This document shows positions 1 through 7,583 of a DNA stretch of 11,077 bases, one piece after another. Source of the stretch: Podochytrium sp. JEL0797. Lineage: Eukaryota; Chytridiomycota; Chytridiomycetes; Chytridiales; Chytriomycetaceae. Numbering within the stretch: the stretch's first letter is position 1; each line of letters begins with the position of its first letter. Under the pieces are notes generated by a model, which worked only from the letters and a program-made list of their open reading frames with translations, had not been told where the DNA came from and made no database searches. The translations under genes were made by a program, and so were the position numbers. The stretch spans positions 1 to 11,077 of the forward strand of contig JADGJG010000907.1 of the NCBI GenBank assembly GCA_027596195.1. The letters are read 5' to 3'.

Positions 1-156
1 CCCCATGCACGCGCATCCAATCGGACACCCTCCTATCACGCTTGATACCACATTTGAAATGAAATCAATTGGATGAGGAAAAAACTCCACAATGGGGACT
101 TTTCCACACGACGGGATAAACGTGGGCACTAAGGGGTTCAATTGGCTTTTGGGCAT
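1..156 (-). CDS. Partial, uncertain ORF with PAM2-like motif, runs off left edge
   Basis: On the minus strand a frame is open from about 277 to the left edge (about 92 codons). Its first ATG is at 156-154. From there it reads MPKSQLNPLVPTFIPSCGKV and continues to position 1 without a stop. SQLNPLVPTFIP (147-112) fits the PAM2 consensus LNxxAxxFxP, which binds the MLLE domain of poly(A)-binding protein, except that Val replaces the usual Ala. Upstream of the ATG the frame is Ser/Ala/Lys-rich (KRGKKPVPSTASSASS), like the disordered regions that usually carry PAM2. A donor-like GTAAGA lies near 224, so an upstream exon is possible but I could not join one in phase. The rest of the peptide is unrecognised. 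An ORF of this length is not rare by chance, so this is a candidate only. Confidence 0.3.
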   Translation of the reverse strand, partial: MPKSQLNPLVPTFIPSCGKVPIVEFFPHPIDFISNVVSSVIGGCPIGCACMG

Positions 157-556
157 CGACGTAACCTCACTGACCGCCGAGCCACAAAGCGACGACGCCG
201 AAGAAGCAGTTGACGGGACCGGTTTCTTACCGCGTTTCACGACGGGGGTATACCATTCAAAAAGGTTCAGAACTAGTTTTTACCAAAGACTCGTTTCATG
301 CCTTTGGTTTGTGGGAGTGAGGGTGGAGGAGTAGCGGGGGTTTGGTGGGACAGCTTGGCGAAACGCTTCGGGTTAAACATAGTTCGAATTAAGTCATACT
401 GGATAGAGAGAGGGGAAAAGCTTTCCACCAACTCTTTCAATATTGATAATATTGGACTTCTTGTTAAGCAAAGGTGTGGAGAAGAGAAGCAACATTTCAA
501 GGGGTGGGGGGTGGGTGGGGGGATGGTTTCTCAACGATTACTACAACACTATTCTA
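157..556. other. Non-coding interval with no supported gene
   Basis: I see no convincing gene here. A 75-codon minus ORF (500-273), with an internal ATG at 383, has no recognised similarity. It could be an upstream exon of the left-edge ORF, but its GTAAAA donor-like end is in the wrong phase for the visible acceptors. The only strong element is the G-rich motif at 501-522, listed separately. Confidence 0.5.
501..522 (+). other. G-quadruplex motif with single-base loops
   Basis: Four G runs of 4, 6, 3 and 6 bases are separated by single T residues on the plus strand. Runs of three or more G with 1-nt loops are the arrangement known to give the most stable parallel quadruplexes. It lies 35 bp left of the palindrome-headed repeats, about 400 bp beyond the acyltransferase stop, and upstream of the uncertain left-edge minus ORF. 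Folding in the cell is inference. Confidence 0.7.
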
Positions 557-574
557 GCGCTTATGTATAGCGCA
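557..574. repeat. Palindrome copy 1
   Basis: GCGCT/AGCGC arms of 5 bp flank a TATGTAT centre. This copy lacks the outer T/A pair seen in copies 2 and 3. It heads the first tandem unit. Confidence 0.75.
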
Positions 575-701
575 TTCCAGGCTTCAAGCTCACGGCTGGT
601 GTCTTCGATTTCGTGAAGGTGGTGACGCAGAAAATTTAAGAGAAATTCATCTCGTACTTCTCAGTCTCAACGATAACAGAGGCATCAACTACATTTTTGA
701 A

Positions 702-720
702 TGCGCTTATATATAGCGCA
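702..720. repeat. Palindrome copy 2
   Basis: TGCGCTTATATATAGCGCA has 6-bp arms TGCGCT/AGCGCA around a 7-nt TATATAT centre. It could form a hairpin in single strands or a dyad for a dimeric DNA-binding protein. Either role is inference. Confidence 0.75.
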
Positions 721-824
721 TTCCAGTCTTCATGCTCATGGCTAGTGCTTGCGATTTGGTGGAGATAATTCATCGCGTACTTCTCAGTCTCAACGATAAC
801 AGCTGCATCAACAGCAATTTAAAA

Positions 825-843
825 TGCGCTTATGTATAGCGCA
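825..843. repeat. Palindrome copy 3
   Basis: TGCGCTTATGTATAGCGCA has the same 6-bp arms and differs from copy 2 by one base in the loop. The flanks of this unit are the most diverged of the three while the palindrome stays intact. Confidence 0.75.
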
Positions 844-920
844 CGCCTGGTGCTTGCGATTTCGTGGAGGTGGGGATTTAGTCACGACGATAATAGCGGC
901 AATTTAAGTAGTATGATCTC

Positions 921-2137
921 TTATTTATTCGTATAGACAACAAGTAATACAATCCCAGCAACAATCCCCCAAAGAACCACAAACGCTCCCAAAACACGAC
1001 CAAAATCCACCCACCTCGGCACGACTCGAAAAACCACCTCATCAGTCTCCACCTCCACAAACATCCCACTTTCATGAAACCGACCCATCAATTCATCTTT
1101 CACCTCCCACCTCCTCTTGAGCCACCCATCAAACTCGACATCCGTCATGCGGTTCAACGCGGCAACACTGTTTTCCTCCTTCATGATTCGAAAGTCTAGG
1201 CAAACGCGGGAAATGTCTAATGGTGTGCCGGACCCGAATACTGTGAATGGAGTCACGGAATCGTGTGGGTACACCCCTGTTTCGAATCCCCGTGATGAAG
1301 GCCAATACCCCATCGTCACATCCACCAGCGTGCCCACCGGGCCAGAGGACCCGGACGCGTTCAACAGTTGCAAACACGTGCGCAGGCCTTTGGATCGCGG
1401 GAGGATGACGTGTTCAGGAACACGTGGGATATACACACCGGGAGTTGCCTCTTCCGTTTGCTTTTCGAGAAACGCTTTGGCGGTGGCCAAGTTTTGTGGA
1501 TGCACGAGGAGTCCCTCGGGGAAAATGAGGAGGGTGAGGGGTTCGGTGGGTCGATTCGCGAGGGAGTGGAGGGATTTGGCGAGGATGGGTTTGTCTTTTG
1601 ACAAGACCTGATGTTTGTTGTTGTTGAGCGTGGAAGATGATCAAATTGAGATTTCCATATACACACCTGCTTAAGGAAAATGAATCCGCAACACTGGCAA
1701 AAGAATCCCAAGATTGGAATGTACTTCAACATGTCCATCAGAATGATGACTAGGCCGCCAATCTGGCCAGAATGCCACAACGTCAACCCGAGAAACCACC
1801 AATCCAAAAACGTTTGGTGGTTGCAAAACAAAACCTGCTTGAGTGCGTCGCCCTGAGGGTCCCCAGAGACGACAATCTCAACATGTCCAATGAGGATGTA
1901 GGTCACAATGGCGGCGAGGGAAGCCATGGCTTCGAGTGCGAGGCGGGCGCATTGGCGGAAGGCCCGTGGCCATATTAGTGCCAGAGGGAGGGCGAGGACC
2001 AGGAGGAGACTGAGTGTCCCGTTTGTGAAGAGTCCGCAGAGTAGGAAGAACGTGATGCGCAGACCAAAGGCGATCGAACTGCGGGGCATCCGTTTTGCGC
2101 GAAATTGATTTCGGAAAAAAATTGGGGCACAAGCCAT
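921..2137 (-). CDS. PlsC-type lysophospholipid acyltransferase, integral membrane (LPLAT/AGPAT family)
   Basis: Two exons, 2137-1667 and 1607-921, joined in phase 0 across a 59-nt GT-AG intron (1666-1608), give 385 aa. The family transfers an acyl chain from acyl-CoA to a lysophospholipid such as lysophosphatidic or lysophosphatidylinositol acid in the ER or mitochondrial membrane. The catalytic motif NHQTFLDWW is at about residues 106-114 (His107, Asp112). The acceptor-binding motif is FPEGLLV near Glu188, with Leu where most members have Thr. KYIPILGFFCQCCGFIFLK matches the conserved stretch between these motifs, and ILPRSKGL follows. Hydrophobic segments lie near residues 25-60 and 75-90, and a C-terminal anchor precedes the end VVYTNK. 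NHQ..DWW resembles the fungal Cst26/YDR018C and animal AGPAT/LCLAT groups; substrate cannot be assigned. I prefer ATG 2137. ATG 2188 would add 17 residues but overlaps the NFU1 poly(A) signal; ATG 2089 is also possible. Confidence 0.88.
924..929 (-). terminator. Poly(A) signal AATAAA abutting the acyltransferase stop
   Basis: The last codons read AAT AAA TAA, so a canonical AATAAA lies inside the coding sequence directly before the stop. No other AATAAA follows closely. If used, cleavage would leave a 3' UTR of about 10-25 nt and exclude most of the repeat array. Confidence 0.5.
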
Positions 2138-2187
2138 TATCGATGGAGGTGATTCCGCTGTCCTCGAATGGTGAACGCATACTTTCA

Positions 2188-2193
2188 TTTATT
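2188..2193 (-). terminator. NFU1 poly(A) signal AATAAA
   Basis: AATAAA begins 7 nt after the NFU1 stop (2203-2201). Its last A is the A of an upstream in-frame ATG of the next gene (AATAAATG). Usual cleavage 10-30 nt downstream would fall at about 2178-2158, just before the preferred acyltransferase start at 2137. Confidence 0.6.
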
Positions 2194-2200
2194 TAAAATC

Positions 2201-3118
2201 CTATTGGCTCATTTGGGCCTTCAACGCATCCTCGAGCTTTTTGAATTCGTTGTTTGAAACCGTCTCGGCCTCGTCAAACACTTGCTCAACAGCAGTCACT
2301 TCTGGAACGTAGTGCTGTTTGGTGGAAAAAAGAAGAATTAATCACGACATACGTATGGAAAATGGACTCCGTCAGCCCGTTCCCCCCCCCCCCCAAAAGT
2401 TCGATTCGCAATCATCAACGATCAGGGACGCTCAGAAACCCACAATCACATTCACTTTACCCCTTCCCCAACTCCAAAAGCCGCAAGAACGAGGCGCAAA
2501 GCAAAAAGAGAGAGAGACCACACGTACCATGAGCATATTTTCAATCCCATTCTTGAGCGTCACAACGCTACTATCACAAGTCCTACAAGCCCCCTTCAAC
2601 TTCAGCATGACTTTCCCATCCACAAACCCCATATACTCCACATCTCCGCCATCATCCTGAATCGTGGGACGAATGCGCGTGTCCAACAACTCCTTGATCA
2701 TCGCCACCACCTCCGAATCCTCGGGCAAAATCTGCGTGTCCGTGGGGACATCCCCCGCCGCCGTGTTGTCCTGCACGAGAACAGGCTGTCCACTCGAATA
2801 ATGATCCATGATCGAAGAGTATAAATCGGGTTTGAGGAGCGGCCATTCGGCGTCTTCTTGTTTCGTGACGGTGATAAAGTCTGGGCCGAGAAAGACTTCC
2901 TTGACGCCGTCGATGCGGAAGAGGCGCTTTGCGAGCGGGGAGGACATGGCTGCGCGGGCGGTGGTGAATTCGTGGGTGGTGTTTGTGGCGCCAACGACGG
3001 GGACGCCCGGGGTGAACTTGAGGGAGTGTTGGTTGGGGGTTGAGGCGGTTTGGATGAAGAGGGAGCGGGTGAAGAGGGGTCGTTTGGGGAAGAGGGCGAG
3101 GCGTTTCGAGGCGAACAT
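2201..3118 (-). CDS. NFU1: NFU1-type mitochondrial iron-sulfur cluster scaffold/carrier
   Basis: Two exons, 3118-2528 and 2314-2201, joined in phase 0 over a 213-nt intron (2527-2315), give 234 aa. NFU1 carries a [4Fe-4S] cluster and delivers it late in mitochondrial Fe-S assembly to targets such as lipoate synthase and complex II. The N-terminus ([20 protein letters not shown]) is rich in Arg/Lys and hydrophobic residues with no acid, a good mitochondrial presequence. The Nfu_N domain covers about residues 33-120 ([20 protein letters not shown]). The NifU-like domain covers about 135-225, with [14 protein letters not shown] and the cluster ligands in CRTC (Cys178, Cys181), then [21 protein letters not shown] continuing across the splice. 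Asp182 replaces the usual Pro of CPSS. The intron holds a 13-base C run (2382-2394 on the plus strand). The gene is in tandem with TRAP-alpha upstream and the acyltransferase downstream. Confidence 0.93.
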
Positions 3119-3308
3119 GGTTGTTTTGGGAATGAGTGTCGAAAAAAACGAAATTTCGAGCTTTCGCTATCTCGGAATCAGAAATAAACTATTTCACCCA
3201 TCTCATTCCCACAAAAAAAACCCACACTCCACGGACCTCCCAGGCCCAACCCCACCCTCCGTAAAAAAAAACACACACGACACACATCCAAAACTCAATC
3301 CCCCCTGT

Positions 3309-4830
3309 TTACTTCTTCTTCTTGTCCGCCTTCTTCAAGTTCTCCGGAATCCACTCATCATCCAACACATTCTGCTTCTTTGCCACCTCCGCGCGTTGCT
3401 GGGCAGCAGGCACCTTGACTTTGACGGCGGGGGAGGCGGTTCCACTGGCAGTCGCGGAAGCGGTGGCGGCAGCCTGTTCGTTTTTTTGTTGGATGGGTGG
3501 TGCGTTGAGCATGGAGTGGGGCAGGAACTGCGAGGAGGAGGGGGGGGGTTCAATTTCACCTTCTTGGGAGCCGTCATGACTTTGTAGGCAATGAAAGCAC
3601 CCGCACCAAACACGGCAATAATGGAGATTCTGAAATGAGGGAAGAGGGAGGGAGGGGGCGTTGTCATCAGATTTCGGAAGTTGGCTGCGAAAAAAAAGAC
3701 AAAGGCGGTTTACCCGGCGAAATCGAACAAAAAGTCGGCTGGCACGACCGTGACGGGGCCTTCGAAAGCAATGGCGCGACGCGGGGCTTCGTCCTGTATG
3801 TGATGAACTCTGTTCAGTCGTGTTCGCAGCCCGAAAAACTCCACTCCTCTCTTCCAATTCCAAACCACCTCCATATAACCGACCCACATTAGGTAGCATG
3901 CAGAAATGGAAGAGAGGAAGAGAAAAAAGAGAAAACAAGGGAAACAAAGGGTGGGGAAACTCACAGCGTCAAAGAAATCAATCAACACAACCAACACAAA
4001 GTCCTGGGCCTCCATTTCGGGAGTGAATCGGAGTGGGAACGAGGCCTGTTTGCTCGTCTCGAGCTTGATGTTGTATCTTTGGGCCGGGAGCTGCGCAAAA
4101 GGAAAGTGAATACAAAAAACGGGGTTTTGACAAACGCGAGAGGTGATGGATAGATACCTCATGGATAGGCTTGGACGTGTTTTTGGCATCAGCAAAGTAT
4201 CCTCCAATCGCAAACACGGTGGTTGGGTGGGCAGCGAGGTTCGTGACTCCAACAACCACTTCGGCGAGTTCGTTGGCCAAGAATTCTGGGAATCAAGGAG
4301 GTGAATGTCAAAAATCACGAGGGAATGCAAAGAAATATGCGTGGGGAATAGCACAGTGTGCGGAGAGGATTGCGAGAGCGCTTTTCTCGTTGCCGAAAAG
4401 TGGGTGGTCTCCAAGATGCCAGTTCCACAAGCACAAATGACGCGAACGAGAATCAGATGCATGCGGAATTTCCAGTACTGGTCACAAAAGCATTGAATTT
4501 CGACGTGGCAATAACTCAATTTGTGTGTGTTCAAGGGAGTGTGATGCAAGCTTCGTGGGTGGACAGCGATCGAAGGGATCAATACTGGGCAATACGTACT
4601 TCCATCACCGTTGGGAAAGACAGTGTCGAAGGACAGCTCGGCAACGTTCTTCTGTGGGCCGCCCGATTTGTTGATTTCCTTTGTCATTTGGACGAGGAAG
4701 TCGTCGGTTTCCCTGCGGTTCTGGGCGGCAACGGCTGTGGACACTTTAGCGTTTGCATTGAGACAAGGGCTATAGAGTCGGGCAACGCACCGAGAACAAA
4801 CAAGGCCAAGAGGGCAACAAAGAAGCGCAT
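3309..4830 (-). CDS. SSR1: Translocon-associated protein subunit alpha (TRAP-alpha/SSR1, Irc22-like)
   Basis: This is a type I ER membrane subunit of the TRAP complex, which sits at the Sec61 channel and helps translocate some secretory proteins. Proposed exons are 4830-4791, 4734-4600, 4285-4158, 4090-3965, 3793-3714, 3629-3560 and 3527-3309, giving 265 aa. Removing the first 56-nt intron creates a signal peptide MRFFVALLALFVLAVAA with cleavage before QNRRETDD. The luminal domain follows with family landmarks: VVVGVTNLA (as VGFTNKG), FADAKNTSKPIHELPAQ, FPLRFTPEME, VLIDFFDA and EGPVTVVP. One transmembrane helix spans about residues 170-187 (ISIIAVFGAGAFIAYKVM). The cytosolic tail has DEWIPENLKKADKKKK; WIP..L recurs in animal TRAP-alpha tails, and terminal KKKK fits a KKXX ER-retrieval signal. 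Other introns are 314, 67, 171 and 84 nt. Reading from the helix into the tail requires either a 32-nt intron (3559-3528) or a length error in the nine-C run at 3548-3540. Confidence 0.85.
3528..3559 (-). other. Putative 32-nt mini-intron or homopolymer frameshift in TRAP-alpha
   Basis: Minus-strand sequence begins GTGAAATTGAAC, runs through nine C and TCC repeats, and ends TCGCAG. Removing it joins AAG|TTC in phase 0 and links the transmembrane exon to the tail with WIPENLKK. Without removal the frame stops at about 3335 in unrelated Pro/Arg sequence. Changing the nine-C run (3548-3540) to ten or seven would also restore the frame. The next shortest well-supported intron in the window is 45 nt. 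Confidence 0.5.
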
Positions 4831-4862
4831 TTTTTGACTTTGTTTCTTCAGAAAAAAATAAC
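4831..4862. promoter_or_regulatory. 32-bp divergent start-to-start gap (TRAP-alpha/TBL1)
   Basis: Only 32 bp separate the ATG of TRAP-alpha (minus, 4830) from the ATG of TBL1 (plus, 4863). Both starts are well supported, by a signal peptide and a LisH domain. The gap is A/T-rich, with T and A runs and no canonical TATA box. It is too short to hold two separate core promoters and leaders, so initiation probably lies inside the opposite gene. Confidence 0.6.
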
Positions 4863-7465
4863 ATGTCCCAGTCAGCAGTGTCCATCACGTCTGACGAGGT
4901 CAACTACCTCGTGTATCGGTATCTCGTGGAGAGTGGTGAGTAGCCGTGTACTTGTCACGAGAGACACTAATGAATTGTAGGCTTCACACACTCGTCGTTC
5001 GCATTCGCGGCAGAGGCAGCCGTGCACACGCGCACGGCCACGCACGCGCAGGTCGGCGCTGCCTCCTCAAAAGACGCGGCGCCCGATGTGCTGCGCCTCG
5101 TCGCGCAGAGCAGCGTTGCGCCTGGCGCCCTGCTGCACTTTCTGCAAAAGGGCCTCCTCTACGCAGAAGTCGAGGCACACGCCGATCCGCTGCTGCCGCC
5201 CTGCAAGGCCCCCTTCTCCCTGACGCGCCCGCACGTGTGCGCTGCCCCGCTGCAAACGCAGGACCAGCTGAAGCTGCTCAACAAGGCAAAGCTGCAGCGC
5301 AAGCAAGACAAGGACCGTCGCAAGCAGGCTGCTGCTGCATCAGACAACAACGCAATGGACATTGACGAGGCCGCACTCAACACGGCACACGATGTCACCA
5401 TCTACAGCCCGCCACCCGCTGTCCCGCCCATCGGCTCAGTCTACTGCCTCGCATGGAACCCGCGAGTCATGCTTCTAGCTGCTGGGTACGCACCCCCTGC
5501 TTTCATCTATCCATGCTGACCTTGTTTTTGCAGCTCACAGGACGGCAAAATCAGGCTATGGCGCGTCCCCGCCGATTCTTCAGAAGGCGTCATGACCGAA
5601 TGCGCCGTCACCCTTGAGCACGAGACTGTTGGCGCACCCGAAGAAATTGGCGTCACGAGTCTGGACTGGCATGTGCGTTGATTTGCCGTTTGGGTGGGAA
5701 ACGTTAGAAGAAAAGTCTAACGTTGCGCAAAACTCTAGCCACAAGGACAAATGCTGGCAACAGGAAGCGTGGCTGGAAGCGTCAAAGTATGGATGAAATC
5801 AGGTACATATTTCGGTGTTCTGCAGCGGGGGGTGGTTACCAGATTCCAGAAATTCCAATTGGAACTGTCCGTTGGAGAACAGTCGAAGGAGGAAGTGATA
5901 CTCCCGGAGCTTTGCATGCAATTCAGTATACTCTTTTCTGGAAGTGGATGCTCATGAGCCGGCTTTGGGTCCTTGCAAGATGGATGGACGCCAGACACTC
6001 CTCAGCCCCACCAAACGATTCGAAAACCGATACACAACCATGACCATCTTTTCTCGACCACCATCACCGCAATTTCACACCCCTGCACCATCAAAAAAAA
6101 ATGCCAATCCCCCCCATTCATTTATTCCACAGGCGAACTCAAATACACCCTCAAACACCACACCTCCACCGTCTTCACCCTCAAATGGAACAAACGCGGC
6201 GACCTCCTCGGCACGGCCTCTGCGGATGCGAGCGTGATTATATGGGACGCCGCCACGGGCGAACTGCGGCAACAGTTTCAGTGTCACGATAGCGCCGTGC
6301 TCGATCTCGATTGGAAGGATGATGTGACGTTTGCGACGAGTAGTAGTGACAAGATGGTGTATGTGTGTCGGATGGGGTATATGGAACCTGTGAAGGCGTT
6401 TGCGGGACATACGGTGCGTTCGATTGTTTTTATTTTTTTTGATGTGATTGGAGAGCTTTGGGGGTGTGTTTGGGGGTGGGAGTGGGGTGGGGATGAGGTC
6501 ATGTAGACGAGGGATTTGGCATGAATTTCGAGTTTGGAGAAATCGAGGGGGTTTGGCAGAGATATGATTTGGACGAGGAGGAGAATGTGGATGATTGATT
6601 GACGGAACCATTCGAGAAACGCTGTTGAGGAGGGCGGAGGAATGAGCATGCCAAAACGAATTCGGACTCTCTCTTGCTTGCACGGCGTGCTCCGATTGTG
6701 TTTGGGGATGAGGGCGGGTGTGGTGGGAAGTGAAGCGGCTCCAAAACCCTCCCCCAATTCGCACAACACGGGCGCTAAACCCTACTCTTTTTGCACCTCC
6801 TTCCCTCCCCTCTCCCAAAAACTCAATAAAAGGCCGACGTGAATGGAATCCAATGGGACAGCACGTCCCAACTCCTCGCCTCTTGCTCCGACGACCACAC
6901 CATCAAAGTCTGGACCATGGACACCACGAAACCCTTATTCAACCTCACTGGCCACACCCTCGAAGTATTTTGCCTCCGATGGGCCCCGCCTCCCCTCCCC
7001 GCCCCTCCCACCTCCACCACCACCACCGTATCAAACCAGCAACAACCGCAACCTCGCATCCTCGCAACAGGCAGTTTCGATTTCAGCATCCGGATATGGG
7101 ACATGACGACCGGCAAATGCATGCACGTTCTCGAGAAACACTCTTCGCAAGTGAGTGCCCTCAGTTTCTCTGCGGACGGCGCGTTCCTCGCTTCCGGCGG
7201 TTTTGACAATGTGTTCAACGTGTGGCGGACGCGCGATTGGGTGCTTGTCAAGAGTTTTAAAGGGAATGGGAGCGTGTTTGAGGTGCAGTGGGGGGTGAAG
7301 GGGGATAAGGTTGGGGTTTGTTTTAATGATGGGGTGGTGAGTGTTTTCTTCTGTTTTTGAGTTGTTTTTTGGGGGTGTTTGACTCGGGGGTACTCTTGCT
7401 TTTCTGACTTTGTTTTGTTTTTTTAGGTGGCCGTTGTACATTTGGCGGCACTCCGAGATCGTTGA
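4863..7465 (+). CDS. TBL1: TBL1/TBLR1 (SIF2-type) LisH-WD40 transcriptional co-repressor subunit
   Basis: Seven exons (4863-4935, 4981-5485, 5534-5672, 5739-5802, 6133-6413, 6833-7336, 7427-7465) encode 534 aa, close to the family's 510-580. Introns are 45, 48, 66, 330, 419 and 90 nt. TBL1 proteins work in the nucleus with NCoR/SMRT-HDAC3 in animals and Set3C in yeast. The N-terminus is a LisH dimerisation motif (about residues 10-35, SDEVNYLVYRYLVESGFTHS). HFLQKGLLYAEVEAH matches the adjoining conserved helix. A charged Lys/Gln/Ala linker with AMDIDEA precedes the propeller. Eight WD blades can be traced, including DGKIRLW, GSVKVW, ASVIIWD, HTIKVW, FSIRIWD and NVFNVW, ending VAVVHLAALRDR. 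The sixth blade has a Pro/Thr/Gln-rich loop insert (about 6988-7050). Exon 2 is visibly more GC-rich than the 3' exons. The start rests on the LisH match and a 45-nt intron with a CTAAT branch-like site. Confidence 0.93.
5803..6132 (+). other. TBL1 intron 4 (330 nt)
   Basis: GTACAT donor and TTATTCCACAG acceptor join phase 1 between WD blades 2 and 3 (KSG|ELKY). It is several times longer than most introns here. I see no convincing snoRNA boxes or protein exon in it; the short ORFs lack family features. Confidence 0.7.
6414..6832 (+). other. TBL1 intron 5 (419 nt) with a G-rich tract
   Basis: GTGCGT donor and AATAAAAG acceptor join blade 4 to blade 5 in phase 0 (GHT|ADVNG). Near its 5' end, 6472-6492 has G runs of 5, 3, 4 and 4 with loops of 1, 3 and 1 nt on the transcript strand, a possible RNA quadruplex. 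No exon is visible in the rest. Confidence 0.65.
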
Positions 7466-7502
7466 AAGTGGGGTGGTATTGCAAAAAATGAGAAAATGTA
7501 TG

Positions 7503-7508
7503 AATAAA
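7503..7508 (+). terminator. TBL1 poly(A) signal AATAAA
   Basis: AATAAA lies 37 nt after the TBL1 stop (7463-7465), within the 118-bp gap to the convergent ORP stop at 7584. Cleavage downstream would bring the two 3' ends within tens of bases or make them overlap. I see no AATAAA for ORP on the minus strand here. Confidence 0.6.
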
Positions 7509-7583
7509 TTCGTTCCTAAATGCGATATACAGTCATTTCAAAAACAAATATGGAGAGATAAAGAAAAGACGTAGTAGTGGGAG

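Larger units (their letters stand above)
557..908. repeat. Degenerate tandem repeat array, about 2.7 units, each headed by a short palindrome
   Basis: Units begin at 557, 703 and 826, giving periods of 146 and 123 bp. Each starts with GCGCTTATRTATAGCGC. The first two share long blocks: CGCATTCCAG just after the palindrome, and a block reading CGTACTTCTCAGTCTCAACG then ATAACAG (about 652-678 and 775-801). All three share CGATTTSGTG-type sequence and the third ends in a diverged CGATAATAGCGGCAATTTAA. The array stops about 13 bp before the acyltransferase stop codon, so on the minus strand it would lie in or just past that gene's 3' UTR. No coding frame explains it. Confidence 0.8.

Noticed and set aside
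92..334. 80-codon plus ORF at the left end
   Set aside because: No recognisable features. The opposite strand has a longer open frame with a PAM2-like motif, although that too is weak.
557..908. CRISPR-like array
   Set aside because: Only three degenerate copies with unequal spacing, and the bodies between palindromes are themselves similar, unlike spacers. The context is eukaryotic.
3710..4903. 397-codon minus ORF read as one protein
   Set aside because: It runs through TRAP-alpha introns. Only parts (AVAAQNRRETDDF, LPAQRYNIKLE, DEAPRRAIAF) are real exons, and the parts between lack similarity.
4946..5365. 139-codon Arg/Ala-rich plus ORF
   Set aside because: It is an out-of-frame shadow of GC-rich TBL1 exon 2, where the correct frame continues the LisH region.
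6075..6818. 247-codon minus ORF opposite TBL1
   Set aside because: It overlaps TBL1 exon 5 and introns, is Pro/His/Arg-rich, and has no recognisable domain.
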